NCBI RefSeq assembly: GCF_030542965.1
Contig: NZ_JAUAOA010000004.1
Coordinates: forward strand, 1-64,000
Direction: 5' to 3'
DNA length: 64,000 nt
DNA from: Azotosporobacter soli
GTDB taxonomy: Bacteria > Bacillota > Negativicutes > SG130
Both the position numbers and the translations under genes were made by a program. The notes below the pieces were generated by a model. The model searched no databases. It was not told where the DNA came from and was given only the letters and a program-made list of their open reading frames with translations. Shown here piece by piece: positions 45,077-52,148 of this stretch; position 1 is the first letter of the stretch; every line of letters starts with the position of its first letter.

Positions 45077-45643
45077 TCACTGACAAGTGTCTGAGCACTT
45101 GCAGTTTTTCTTTTTATGGTATTCAACGATATTACCATGTCTGTCGAACTCAAGTCTGCAGCAGGCTGAGAGTAATTCCTTCAATTTATTCCTGGCTCTT
45201 TGTACTCTGGTTTTCGAACCGGAAATGGATATTCCGAGCTTCTCCGCTATCTCCTTGTGCTTCAAATTTTGTAAAATATATAACTCCAAAGGCTTTCTAT
45301 ACCTATCAGGCAATCCAGACAGAAGCGCTTTTAGACAAGCGGTAATTTCCTCGTTCATATTCACTGATTCGTTCTCTTCAGTGATCGTCTCTTTTATATC
45401 ATTTATCTGGACAAGTTCGGCATTTCTTCCCCGATAATAATCGATGATTGCGTTATAAGTAATTTTATAAAGCCATGCTTTAAGATTGGATAAACTAGCC
45501 AAATGATCAATATTGCCGTATACCTTGATAAAGACTTCCTGAAGTATATCTTCCGCAGCGTATCTATCACTTACTTTAGTTTGAATGTAACTCAACAATT
45601 GACTTTTAAAATCAACCCAGACTGTCTCTAATCTTTGATCCAT
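45077..45643 (-). CDS. sigZ: RNA polymerase sigma factor SigZ
   Basis: 188 residues, an ECF-type sigma factor. Region 2 shows RYAAEDILQEVFIKVYGNI and LKAWLYKITYNAIIDYYR; region 4 shows LPDRYRKPLELYILQNLKHKEIAEKLGISISGSKTRV. The C-terminus carries extra cysteines (CCRLEF, NCKCSDTC), as in SigZ, which could sense metal or redox state. No anti-sigma gene is adjacent. About 210 bases separate it from DUF2703 downstream. Confidence 0.9.
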   Translation of the reverse strand: MDQRLETVWVDFKSQLLSYIQTKVSDRYAAEDILQEVFIKVYGNIDHLASLSNLKAWLYKITYNAIIDYYRGRNAELVQINDIKETITEENESVNMNEEITACLKALLSGLPDRYRKPLELYILQNLKHKEIAEKLGISISGSKTRVQRARNKLKELLSACCRLEFDRHGNIVEYHKKKNCKCSDTCQ

Positions 45644-45829
45644 AACAACATACGCCCTTCCTCTTTCGGTGATTTAACATATAATAAACTCATTTTAGTA
45701 ATAAACCCTTAAAGTACGGAACAGAGCGTCGAGAGAAAATTGCATGTTTAGACACCGAGGGAATAGTGAAATAAACCACTCGATTTCCGCTATCCGTTGT
45801 GTAGGCCACTCGTTTTACGGGTGGTCCTA

Positions 45830-46135
45830 ACAATTTTATATAGATTGCCCCTTGCAGGATAAAAGATCTCCGATCTTCTGGATCAGCCTAACGTATCAAA
45901 ATTCCATTGTGCACAAGATTATCGACTGACTTACTAACAGTGCTTTTATCAACGCCGATCATCTCCGTCAACAGGTTTAGCCAAATAGTCCCTACTCTAA
46001 CAATCGCAACGATGGAATAACTCTGGCTCAGCGTTATTCCACAACACGAAGCATCACCACGTTCCAGAACTACTAATTTGCGGACCAAAATCCGCAAACT
46101 TTCTCCCCAGTAATTGCGTTTGAGGGAGATTAATC
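45830..46135 (-). pseudogene. MarR-family regulator, broken by a stop codon
   Basis: The frame reads LKRNYWGESLRILVRK near the start and WLNLLTEMIGVDKSTVSKSV in the winged helix, typical of one MarR group (with ASCCGITLSQ). It meets TAG after NGILIR. Reading through the TAG gives ADPEDRRSFIL, which is the expected beta-wing sequence, so the stop is an internal nonsense mutation. The N-terminus also seems frameshifted: the likely ATG (ATGATTAATCTCCC) is in another frame. A 69-residue reading frame from a TTG at 46097 is all that remains open. Confidence 0.75.
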
Positions 46136-46163
46136 ATGAAAATTACCACTCTTTCTAATTATA

Positions 46164-46209
46164 CTTGGCTTATCCAACTATAATCAATATAACTGTTGGA
46201 TAAGCCAAG
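46164..46209. promoter_or_regulatory. Twin palindromic operator near the MarR pseudogene
   Basis: CTTGGCTTATCCAAC (46164-46178) and GTTGGATAAGCCAAG (46195-46209) are exact complements. Each arm is also a dyad of the form TTGG-N5-CCAA. The spacer contains TATAAT. This fits two MarR-type operators over a promoter; the assignment is inference. Confidence 0.55.
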
Positions 46210-46255
46210 GAAGTCTAATGGGAGCAATGCCAGCAAACGTGTTATGCATTGAAGT

Positions 46256-46468
46256 GTGAGTAATTATCAGGGCATTTTAGGTCAGGCTTGCGTTATTGAA
46301 AAAAACGACTTGTTTATAAAAAACACTTCGTACTTCCTCAATAAAAATATGCGATTAAAAAGTTTCGCCGCTTATTACGATACGGAGGGAAATAGCTTCT
46401 TTAGCTACTCAAACGGCGAAAAAAGGTCAATATCTTTGTTTATATACGGTCACCATTGGTCTCTTTAA
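46256..46468 (+). CDS. Short unknown reading frame, possibly a remnant
   Basis: 70 residues from a GTG, AT-rich, with no recognised domain and no clear ribosome binding site. Its last codons lie in the left arm of a 19-base inverted repeat (46453-46501). Near its start is a near-match (46280-46294) in reverse to the AATGCAAGCCTGACC tag of the dispersed repeats. It may be noise or the remains of a mobile element. Confidence 0.2.
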   Translation: MSNYQGILGQACVIEKNDLFIKNTSYFLNKNMRLKSFAAYYDTEGNSFFSYSNGEKRSISLFIYGHHWSL

Positions 46469-46501
46469 GAAAGAATAATCCCTTCTTAAAGAGACCAATG
46501 G
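46453..46501. repeat. Perfect 19-base inverted repeat
   Basis: CCATTGGTCTCTTTAAGAA and its exact complement, separated by 11 bases. No T-run follows, so it is not an ordinary terminator. Confidence 0.7.
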
Positions 46502-46571
46502 CAGCGACTTTTTCGGACTGGTTAGGACGAGTCCCGAATCGCAGTTCGCTAGTCCAGATTAATAAAATGAA

Positions 46572-46620
46572 AAAACAAAAGAGTTCCTGCGTCTGATTAC
46601 GCGGGAACTCTTTTGTTTTT
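46572..46620. terminator. Terminator-like hairpin
   Basis: AAAACAAAAGAGTTCC-(T)GCGT pairs with ACGCGGGAACTCTTTTGTTTT. T-rich on both strands. The remaining sequence between 46469 and 46865 has no gene that I can support. Confidence 0.7.
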
Positions 46621-46717
46621 GTCTAAGGAGAAAGGACTTTCTTTGGAAGAAAAACGGAAGTACGGCGATGCAAAAGGTGAAGACCGAGTGAGGACTGAAA
46701 GTCTGTATAAATGCCGC

Positions 46718-46745
46718 TTGACTTTTATTCGAAAGAGGATATAGT
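46718..46745 (+). promoter_or_regulatory. Promoter of the secreted repeat protein gene
   Basis: TTGACT and TATAGT with a 16-base spacer, about 120 bases before the start codon. Confidence 0.5.
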
Positions 46746-46865
46746 ATGATAATATAAAACCTGTACCCGATGTACTGTAAATGAAAATATGGTACAAGCT
46801 TTCCTGCAGCAGAGTAAAAGGTAGCCTATGTTTTAAAAAAACGCCAAATGACAGGAGGAAAGAAG

Positions 46866-47414
46866 ATGAAAAAAATCTGGATCGCCTTCGCGCTGTTTTT
46901 ATCATTCAGCGTTGTCGGCATGGGGAGCGCGTCGGCTTTTCCGGCGCCTGGGACGTTGCCGCCGCCAGATATGGCGCAGCTGGTGAAAGACGTTTTACAT
47001 GACCTGGTGGCTTCGGGGACGATAAACCAAAAACAATCCGATACGGCACGGGATTATCTCAAGGAAAACGCTTCTGATCCCAGAAAAATCGACCCGCGCA
47101 AGATGGTCGACGATATGATGAACCTCGGCCTGACCGATAAGCAGGCGAAGGCGATCATCGAGGCGCTTCGCCCGCCTAAGCCACCCGGCTTGCCCGCTTC
47201 GATAGATGAGAAAGTGAAGAGTACGCTCGGGGAGATGGTCGACTCGAAAGTGATCACGCAGGCGCAAGCCGATCAAGTGAGCGATTATCTGAAAAAGAAC
47301 AAACCCGGCCCGCTTGGAGAGGATGACGCAGCGAAGCTTCTCCGCGACCTCGAAAGCATGGGCTTGACCGAACAACAGGCACAGGCCATTCGCGACAAGG
47401 TGTTTCGTCGCTGA
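46866..47414 (+). CDS. Small exported protein with two tandem helical repeats
   Basis: 182 residues from the ATG at 46866 (GGAGG eight bases upstream). A signal peptide (KKIWIAFALFLSFSVVG, cleavage near SASA) is followed by two similar segments of about 65 residues. Each starts with a unit like VLHDLVASGTINQKQSD or TLGEMVDSKVITQAQAD and ends with MMNLGLTDKQAKAI or LESMGLTEQQAQAI. The halves are joined by a PPKPPGLP linker. No known family is recognised. Likely periplasmic. Confidence 0.75.
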   Translation: MKKIWIAFALFLSFSVVGMGSASAFPAPGTLPPPDMAQLVKDVLHDLVASGTINQKQSDTARDYLKENASDPRKIDPRKMVDDMMNLGLTDKQAKAIIEALRPPKPPGLPASIDEKVKSTLGEMVDSKVITQAQADQVSDYLKKNKPGPLGEDDAAKLLRDLESMGLTEQQAQAIRDKVFRR

Positions 47415-47475
47415 CGTTTTTACCCGGAGAAACCGATCGGGATGCAGCATACGAACGAAAGAGGAGGGGGCAATT

Positions 47476-47814
47476 ATGTCGATATCTTCGATCAGCCAAC
47501 AGGCGGCGCAACGTTTTAGCACATACGGTTTTCCAAGCAGAAACCAAAATCAGGATTCTCTCAGTCCACAGGAAAAAGAACAATTGGCCACATCGACAAA
47601 CCGCAACATGCAGACTTCGGCGCTGTTGATTTCCGAAGACAGTACGGAAAAGAGCGAAAGCGCGAAATCTGAGAAAAAATCTGATAAAAAATCCAAGGAA
47701 GAAGCGCTGGTGGCGGAGCAGAATCTCAATAAACAGGGGACGGTCCTGGTGAACGGAAGCAATGAAAGAAAGCAAAGAGGCATCGATGCCACCGGCATCG
47801 ATATACGGATATAA
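47476..47814 (+). CDS. Small hydrophilic protein of unknown function
   Basis: 112 residues with GAGGAGGGGG before the ATG, so it is probably translated. Rich in Ser, Lys, Glu and Gln with a highly charged middle (AKSEKKSDKKSKEE), likely disordered. Its start MSISSIS resembles MRISSLS of the repeat protein at 36170. Located between two other unknown genes on the same strand, 61 and 49 bases away, possibly one operon. Confidence 0.6.
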   Translation: MSISSISQQAAQRFSTYGFPSRNQNQDSLSPQEKEQLATSTNRNMQTSALLISEDSTEKSESAKSEKKSDKKSKEEALVAEQNLNKQGTVLVNGSNERKQRGIDATGIDIRI

Positions 47815-47863
47815 GACAAGGGGGAAAGGCTTACTGTGAAACAGGCCAGGCAGGGAGGCAATC

Positions 47864-48544
47864 GTGATGCAAGGAATCGATCTTAATGCGCTGGAAAAAG
47901 GAAAATTCATTCAAGTTAACCAGAGCCAGTTCAAGAGTCTTATGAGGCAGTGCGTCACGTCGGACCGGTATCGTAAGGCCTATGTGCGAATCGACTGGGA
48001 TGTGGTCTTTGCAGATGCGTATGAAAAAGAGAGGAAAGAAGACCTCGTACTTTTTCAGGTCTATGTAGGAGACATGGTCAGTAACGAACCGATTCGTCCG
48101 GAAGGATGGAACTGTCTGGTCCTCGGCGATGTCAAAGCCCCCTGGGTCGATCTGAGCAATCCGCTTTCCTGCGCTGAAGGCGGCTCCTTCATCGTCATCG
48201 GGAATGTGGAATGCGAACATTTCAGCAACCACTGGGGAAAGATCGTCATCGTGGACGGTGATCTCGTCGCGCATAAACTCCTGTTGAATGCGTTTGAGGA
48301 TGCGTCTTTGGTGGTGACGAGGAACATCCGGACGGAATATTTCTTCGGCCGGGAGAGCGGCGCTGTCGTAGGCGGAACCGCGCAGATGGCGTACGGCAAC
48401 GGATATTGCGAGGCGATCGGCGGCAAAGGAACGATCCAGGCGAAACAGGATGCGCAGCGCTCGTATGCGTTCCTCGGTTTCGAAGAGGCGAGCGCGCGGG
48501 AGACCGACGTCTGGGATCGCATCCGAAGGGAATATGAAGAGTAG
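47864..48544 (+). CDS. Unknown protein with polymer-like beta-helix character
   Basis: 226 residues. I do not recognise a family. The middle (about 75-175) has regular hydrophobic/glycine turns (LVLGDVKAPWVDL, SFIVIGNVECEHF, IVIVDGDLVAHKL, LVVTRNIRTEYFF) like a short left- or right-handed beta-helix. No signal peptide. The C-terminal part is charged. GGAGG lies upstream of the start codons. Confidence 0.6.
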   Translation: MMQGIDLNALEKGKFIQVNQSQFKSLMRQCVTSDRYRKAYVRIDWDVVFADAYEKERKEDLVLFQVYVGDMVSNEPIRPEGWNCLVLGDVKAPWVDLSNPLSCAEGGSFIVIGNVECEHFSNHWGKIVIVDGDLVAHKLLLNAFEDASLVVTRNIRTEYFFGRESGAVVGGTAQMAYGNGYCEAIGGKGTIQAKQDAQRSYAFLGFEEASARETDVWDRIRREYEE

Positions 48545-48626
48545 AGAAGGCGACAAAAGCTTCTGCTCGCCTTGCTGCGGAGACGACCGGGAAATCAATG
48601 GTTGAAAAGCTAGGCAAAGGGACAGA

Positions 48627-48672
48627 AAAAGCGGCCGATATCCTTAAAAAAAGGATGCCGACCGCTTTTTAT
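48627..48672 (+). terminator. Terminator after the beta-helix-like gene
   Basis: AAAAGCGGCCGATATCCTT pairs with AAGGATGCCGACCGCTTTTT. Similar hairpins with a GCGGTCAAC core occur at 50401 and 57888. Confidence 0.8.
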
Positions 48673-48713
48673 TTTACTGAGATAAAAAGAGTTTGCCTTG
48701 CAGGAGAAGGCAG

Positions 48714-48790
48714 CCTATGCCATCATCCATAGTGCGTTTGGCTCTAGGAAAATTCGATTTTGGCGTCAGGCGGCATGTGGCGTCTGGAGG
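48714..48790 (+). repeat. Structured dispersed repeat, partial copy C
   Basis: Diverged version of one hairpin unit of copy A. CTATGCCATCATCCATAGTG and TTTGGCTCTAG are followed by a stem AAAAT-TCG-ATTTT and GGCGTC. The stem has a third, different base composition but still pairs. Confidence 0.5.
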
Positions 48791-48859
48791 TGCTGCGTGC
48801 CTGCGCCCATCTGTTTGGGTGTTATCGAAAGTCTGAATCTGGAAGGCTGCGATTTCTGA

Positions 48860-48985
48860 TCAAGAGAACAGCCGGTGGCAAGTGTGCAAAACGATAGCGA
48901 GAAGCAGCAGTGAAACCACACTTCCTATGCCTAGAATCCAAATATCTTGGTTGCCATCTGTAGCTGTTTTTTCCATATCGCTCAT
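48860..48985 (-). CDS. 41-residue single-pass membrane protein
   Basis: Starts at the ATG at 48985 with GGAGG six bases upstream. The sequence begins MSDMEKTATDGNQDIWIL and has one hydrophobic helix (about 18-35, LGIGSVVSLLLLAIVLH). It looks like a real small gene because of its strong ribosome binding site. Function unknown; small membrane proteins of this kind often modulate a transporter or kinase. Confidence 0.6.
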   Translation of the reverse strand: MSDMEKTATDGNQDIWILGIGSVVSLLLLAIVLHTCHRLFS

Positions 48986-49187
48986 AGTAGGCCTCCCTAT
49001 CAATCCACATATTCGGGTATTTGTACCCTGTTTCATGAGTTTAGTGTACAATGAGCGGTCGGGTTAAGTACAACACCCCTTGTACATGGGCCTATGTATG
49101 AAAGATATGACCTCGTAGGCGTAAAAGAAAAAGCCAAAGTCCGATATATCTTTGCTTTAAGCTATAGGTGATGCATAGATGCTTGTA

Positions 49188-50087
49188 TTATAGATTATTC
49201 TTTAAAACATCAAAGTGATCCAAGGTGAACTTCATCCATAAGCGCGTCATTCTCGACAGATAGCCGTTTGCTTTCCAGGCCAGAGCCAAATGCCACGGTT
49301 TGATTTCAGTAGCCAAGGGAAGGCACTTCACTTTGGTCGGATCCAGTTTTTTGCAAATTTCTGATGGAACGAAAGCGACGGCTAAATGCGATGCGACGAT
49401 TTCCACCATGAAATCCCATTGCATCGTTTCGCAAACGACATGGGGAATAAATCCGTGCTCCTCGCATTTTTCCAGGATGTGATCACGTAGTGTGAAGCCT
49501 TCGCCGTAAAGGACAAACGACTCTTGTTGCAAATCCTTAAAGTCGACGATTTCTTCTTTTGCCAAGCGATGGTCGATATGACAGACCAGCCGCAACGGGT
49601 CGTTCAACAAAGGGACATGTTCCAATTCTGCCTTGTTCAAGCTGGGCAAGACGATCACGCCGATATCGATGCTGCTTTCGATCAAGCCTCGTTCTACTCT
49701 GCGCGAGCCGATTTCAATCAAGTCTATTTTGATTTTAGGATATTGAACGTTGAACCCGCCAATGATGCGAGGGAAAAGTGCGCTGACCATAGGCGGTATG
49801 CCTATTTTTATTACACCGCTTGGAATTCCCGCTAAATCGGCCATTTCTTCACGAATGTTGTCAATGATCGTTAAGGCATCTCTAGCCTTTTTAATCAACA
49901 ACTGACCGGCTTCTGTCAAGATGACTCCTTTAGAAGTGCGTTCGAATAAGGAAATCCCCAATTCGTTTTCCAAGTTTTTTATTAACTTGCTGATCGTGGA
50001 TTGCGATACATATAAATTTTCGGCAGCTTTGGTAAAGCTGCCCGTTTGAGCCACTTCAGCAAAATAGACTAAATGGATAATTTCCAT
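49188..50087 (-). CDS. LysR-family transcriptional regulator
   Basis: 299 residues. N-terminal winged helix (HLVYFAEVAQTGSFTKAAENL, VSQSTISKLIKNLE) and a substrate-binding domain (about 90-290). GAGGTG lies before the ATG. Divergent neighbours are only repeats and a pseudogene, so its target is not evident; LysR regulators usually control an adjacent divergent gene, which here may have been lost. Confidence 0.92.
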   Translation of the reverse strand: MEIIHLVYFAEVAQTGSFTKAAENLYVSQSTISKLIKNLENELGISLFERTSKGVILTEAGQLLIKKARDALTIIDNIREEMADLAGIPSGVIKIGIPPMVSALFPRIIGGFNVQYPKIKIDLIEIGSRRVERGLIESSIDIGVIVLPSLNKAELEHVPLLNDPLRLVCHIDHRLAKEEIVDFKDLQQESFVLYGEGFTLRDHILEKCEEHGFIPHVVCETMQWDFMVEIVASHLAVAFVPSEICKKLDPTKVKCLPLATEIKPWHLALAWKANGYLSRMTRLWMKFTLDHFDVLKNNL

Positions 50088-50288
50088 TTCAGCACCTCAA
50101 TCGTAAATACATATTTGGCAGCGTGAATTTCGACTGTATAGCATGAGGCGGATGCAGCTTCTTTTTTGAAAGATAACTGCCTGATGATCGCGTTTATAGG
50201 ATACCGTCTGCATTAGCACAATGGTTATAGTTTTCGGATGAGAACCAAATTCTCCTTCTTTATCTGGTGGAGGCGCGTTCTCTCTTTC

Positions 50289-50397
50289 GCTGACGAACGC
50301 ATTTCGTTCTTGAAAAGGACGTTTGCACACTAAATGATTCGACTGTTGCTTGTTGAGCAGATTTATCGAGCGTTTAAAGAAGTATTATTGGTAACAG
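50289..50397 (+). pseudogene. Diverged 3' fragment of rlmH
   Basis: Matches the last 110 or so bases of rlmH (43575-43700), including the stretch GAGCAGATTTATCGxGCGTTTAA. A deletion of about 12 bases lies near the end, and GGTAAC and a terminator follow. It begins abruptly in the middle of the gene and has no start. Confidence 0.8.
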
Positions 50398-50400
50398 AAA

Positions 50401-50445
50401 AAAGCGGTCAACATCCTTGTAACAGAGGAATGTTGATCGCTTTTT
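50401..50445 (+). terminator. Terminator behind the rlmH fragment
   Basis: AAAGCGGTCAACATCC pairs with GAATGTTGATCGCTTT, then TTATT. Confidence 0.75.
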
Positions 50446-50454
50446 ATTCATTAT

Positions 50455-51032
50455 TATGGAAGGAAGTTACAATGTGAAAAGAGAAAGTGTTTATAAGATG
50501 TGACAAGTTTGATGACTTTGGCAAACCAAACTTGAGAGTGATGTGATGATTAATTCGCTTTGTCCCTTTCGCCGTCGCAATTTCTTCAAAACTATCGGCG
50601 CTCGTCGATCGCTATTGCCATCCATGGCGCGCTCGACACTAGGCGCATCCAGCGCTGTCGCGGGCGGACATGGGCGCAGTAGCCTGCGGTGATGGAATGC
50701 CCGCATCAGAAGGCGTCCATGGTCAAACGCTATGCCATCCATGGCGCGTTTGACACTAGAAACATCCGGTTTCGTCGCCAGCCTGCGGCGTGACGTCCTG
50801 ACGTTCCATCCCCCTTGCCTGCCGCTTCCTGTCCGCTCGTCCTCGCGCCTACTTGTTTTGAAAAAACGCGGCGGCGGGGATGGTGGGGAACGGGAATGTT
50901 GGGATGAGGTCGGTGATTTTTTGTTGTGGTGATTGAGGGAAATAAGTCAATTTATTAAATAATGCAAGCCTGACCCCGAGATTCCATTAAATAATGCAAG
51001 CCTGACCCCGAGATTCCTGACCCCGAGATTCC
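50455..51032 (+). repeat. Structured dispersed repeat, copy B with tandem tags
   Basis: Long relative of copy A with the same two hairpin units (near 50617 and 50733), the same order and orientation, and a duplicated rlmH end in front. It ends in 32-base direct repeats (50954-50985 and 50986-51017) and a third partial unit (51018-51032), each with CCTGACCCCGAGATTCC. No gene can be supported from 50088 to 51243. Confidence 0.7.
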
Positions 51033-51145
51033 CCGTCTACATGTTTTGAAAAAAAGTGGCGACGGGGAGGGTGGGGAACGGGGAGCTTGGGAGGCGATTG
51101 ATGATTTTGGTTGTGATGATTGAGGGAAATAAGTCTATTTATTAG
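51026..51145 (+). repeat. Repeat copy B' (3' part only)
   Basis: Second copy of the repeat's 3' section directly before the defence cassette: CCCCGTC and GACGGGG bracket GTTTTGAAAAAAAG, then GGGTGGGGAACGGGG and the TTATTAGACAATGTAAGC tail. Confidence 0.6.
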
Positions 51146-51243
51146 ACAATGTAAGCTGAAATATCTTAGAGATTCCCAATTGGTCGGAGCTTCGTAAAAT
51201 CTCAATTTATTAAGTTTATTTATGAATTTAGGAGTGAAAATTA

Positions 51244-52137
51244 ATGATTAGATTAGAATTTATGCAAAAATCGCTACTGAATCGAGAGAAAGAAGTGGAG
51301 GCTTTTTGCGTAAATTTATATCATTCGATTCAGAAAAAAAGGCGTGAAGAATTAGATGAATGGAGTTCTAAATATCTCCCTATAGGTGCATTTATTGGCA
51401 AAAAAAAAGTAAGTGAATTTCCGTTTTTAGAAATTATGATTGCAGATTTTAAAACTCTTTGTAAACTAAGACGGCATCTTCGAAAAAGGTCTATAAATAT
51501 GGAAAAGGATTTAAAGAAATATCTGATAGATACAGCATATAAAAAAATCAATCATAAAGAATTTACACAAATTCTAGGAGGAACGGTATGTCCGTATTGC
51601 AACAGAAATTATATCAATTCAACAAATTCATCTACTACAAGTCAGTTTGACCATTTTTTTAATAAGGATAAATTTCCCATTTTTGCGGTGTCATTCTATA
51701 ATTTAATTCCTGTATGTCCTAGCTGTAATAGGATAAAACATGTTCATGATTTGTCTTACTCTCCATATGATGAATCTGTTTCTCCAGATCAAATGTATTC
51801 TTTTAACTACTACATTAAAGGAATCGGATATATGAGAGATTGCAAACAGATGAAAATAATTATAGATGAAAAAGCAGCGTCTAAAATGCGGCGTAATAAG
51901 GAAATTTTAAAGTTGGAAGCTTTATATCAGATTCATGGTGATGTTGTAGTCGAACTGCTCAAAAAAAAACATATCTATACGCGGGAATATCTTATGTATA
52001 TTAAAAATAGATTAAATTTGCAAGAGAGCGATATTAAGCGAATTATTACATTTGCTTATACGGATGAGGTAGACTATGGAAAGAGAACATTATCTAAATT
52101 TATAACAGATATTAGTAAAAATATTAAGCTGATCTAG
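51244..52137 (+). CDS. HNH endonuclease, PtuB-like (defence cassette gene 1)
   Basis: 297 residues, AT-rich. Central HNH fold with four zinc ligands Cys116-x2-Cys119 (VCPYCNRNYI) and Cys158-x2-Cys161 (VCPSCNR), plus Asp136-His137 (QFDHFF) as the metal-binding and catalytic pair. This is the layout of PtuB-type HNH nucleases that degrade DNA with an ATPase partner. The N-terminal helical part and C-terminal tail are not recognised. TTAGGAG lies about nine bases before the ATG. The ATPase gene begins 11 bases downstream. Confidence 0.88.
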   Translation: MIRLEFMQKSLLNREKEVEAFCVNLYHSIQKKRREELDEWSSKYLPIGAFIGKKKVSEFPFLEIMIADFKTLCKLRRHLRKRSINMEKDLKKYLIDTAYKKINHKEFTQILGGTVCPYCNRNYINSTNSSTTSQFDHFFNKDKFPIFAVSFYNLIPVCPSCNRIKHVHDLSYSPYDESVSPDQMYSFNYYIKGIGYMRDCKQMKIIIDEKAASKMRRNKEILKLEALYQIHGDVVVELLKKKHIYTREYLMYIKNRLNLQESDIKRIITFAYTDEVDYGKRTLSKFITDISKNIKLI

Positions 52138-52148
52138 AGAGGGTTGAC

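Noticed and set aside
50954-51032. Possible CRISPR array
   Set aside because: Only two and a half directly abutting units with no spacers; it is a tandem duplication of a repeat end.
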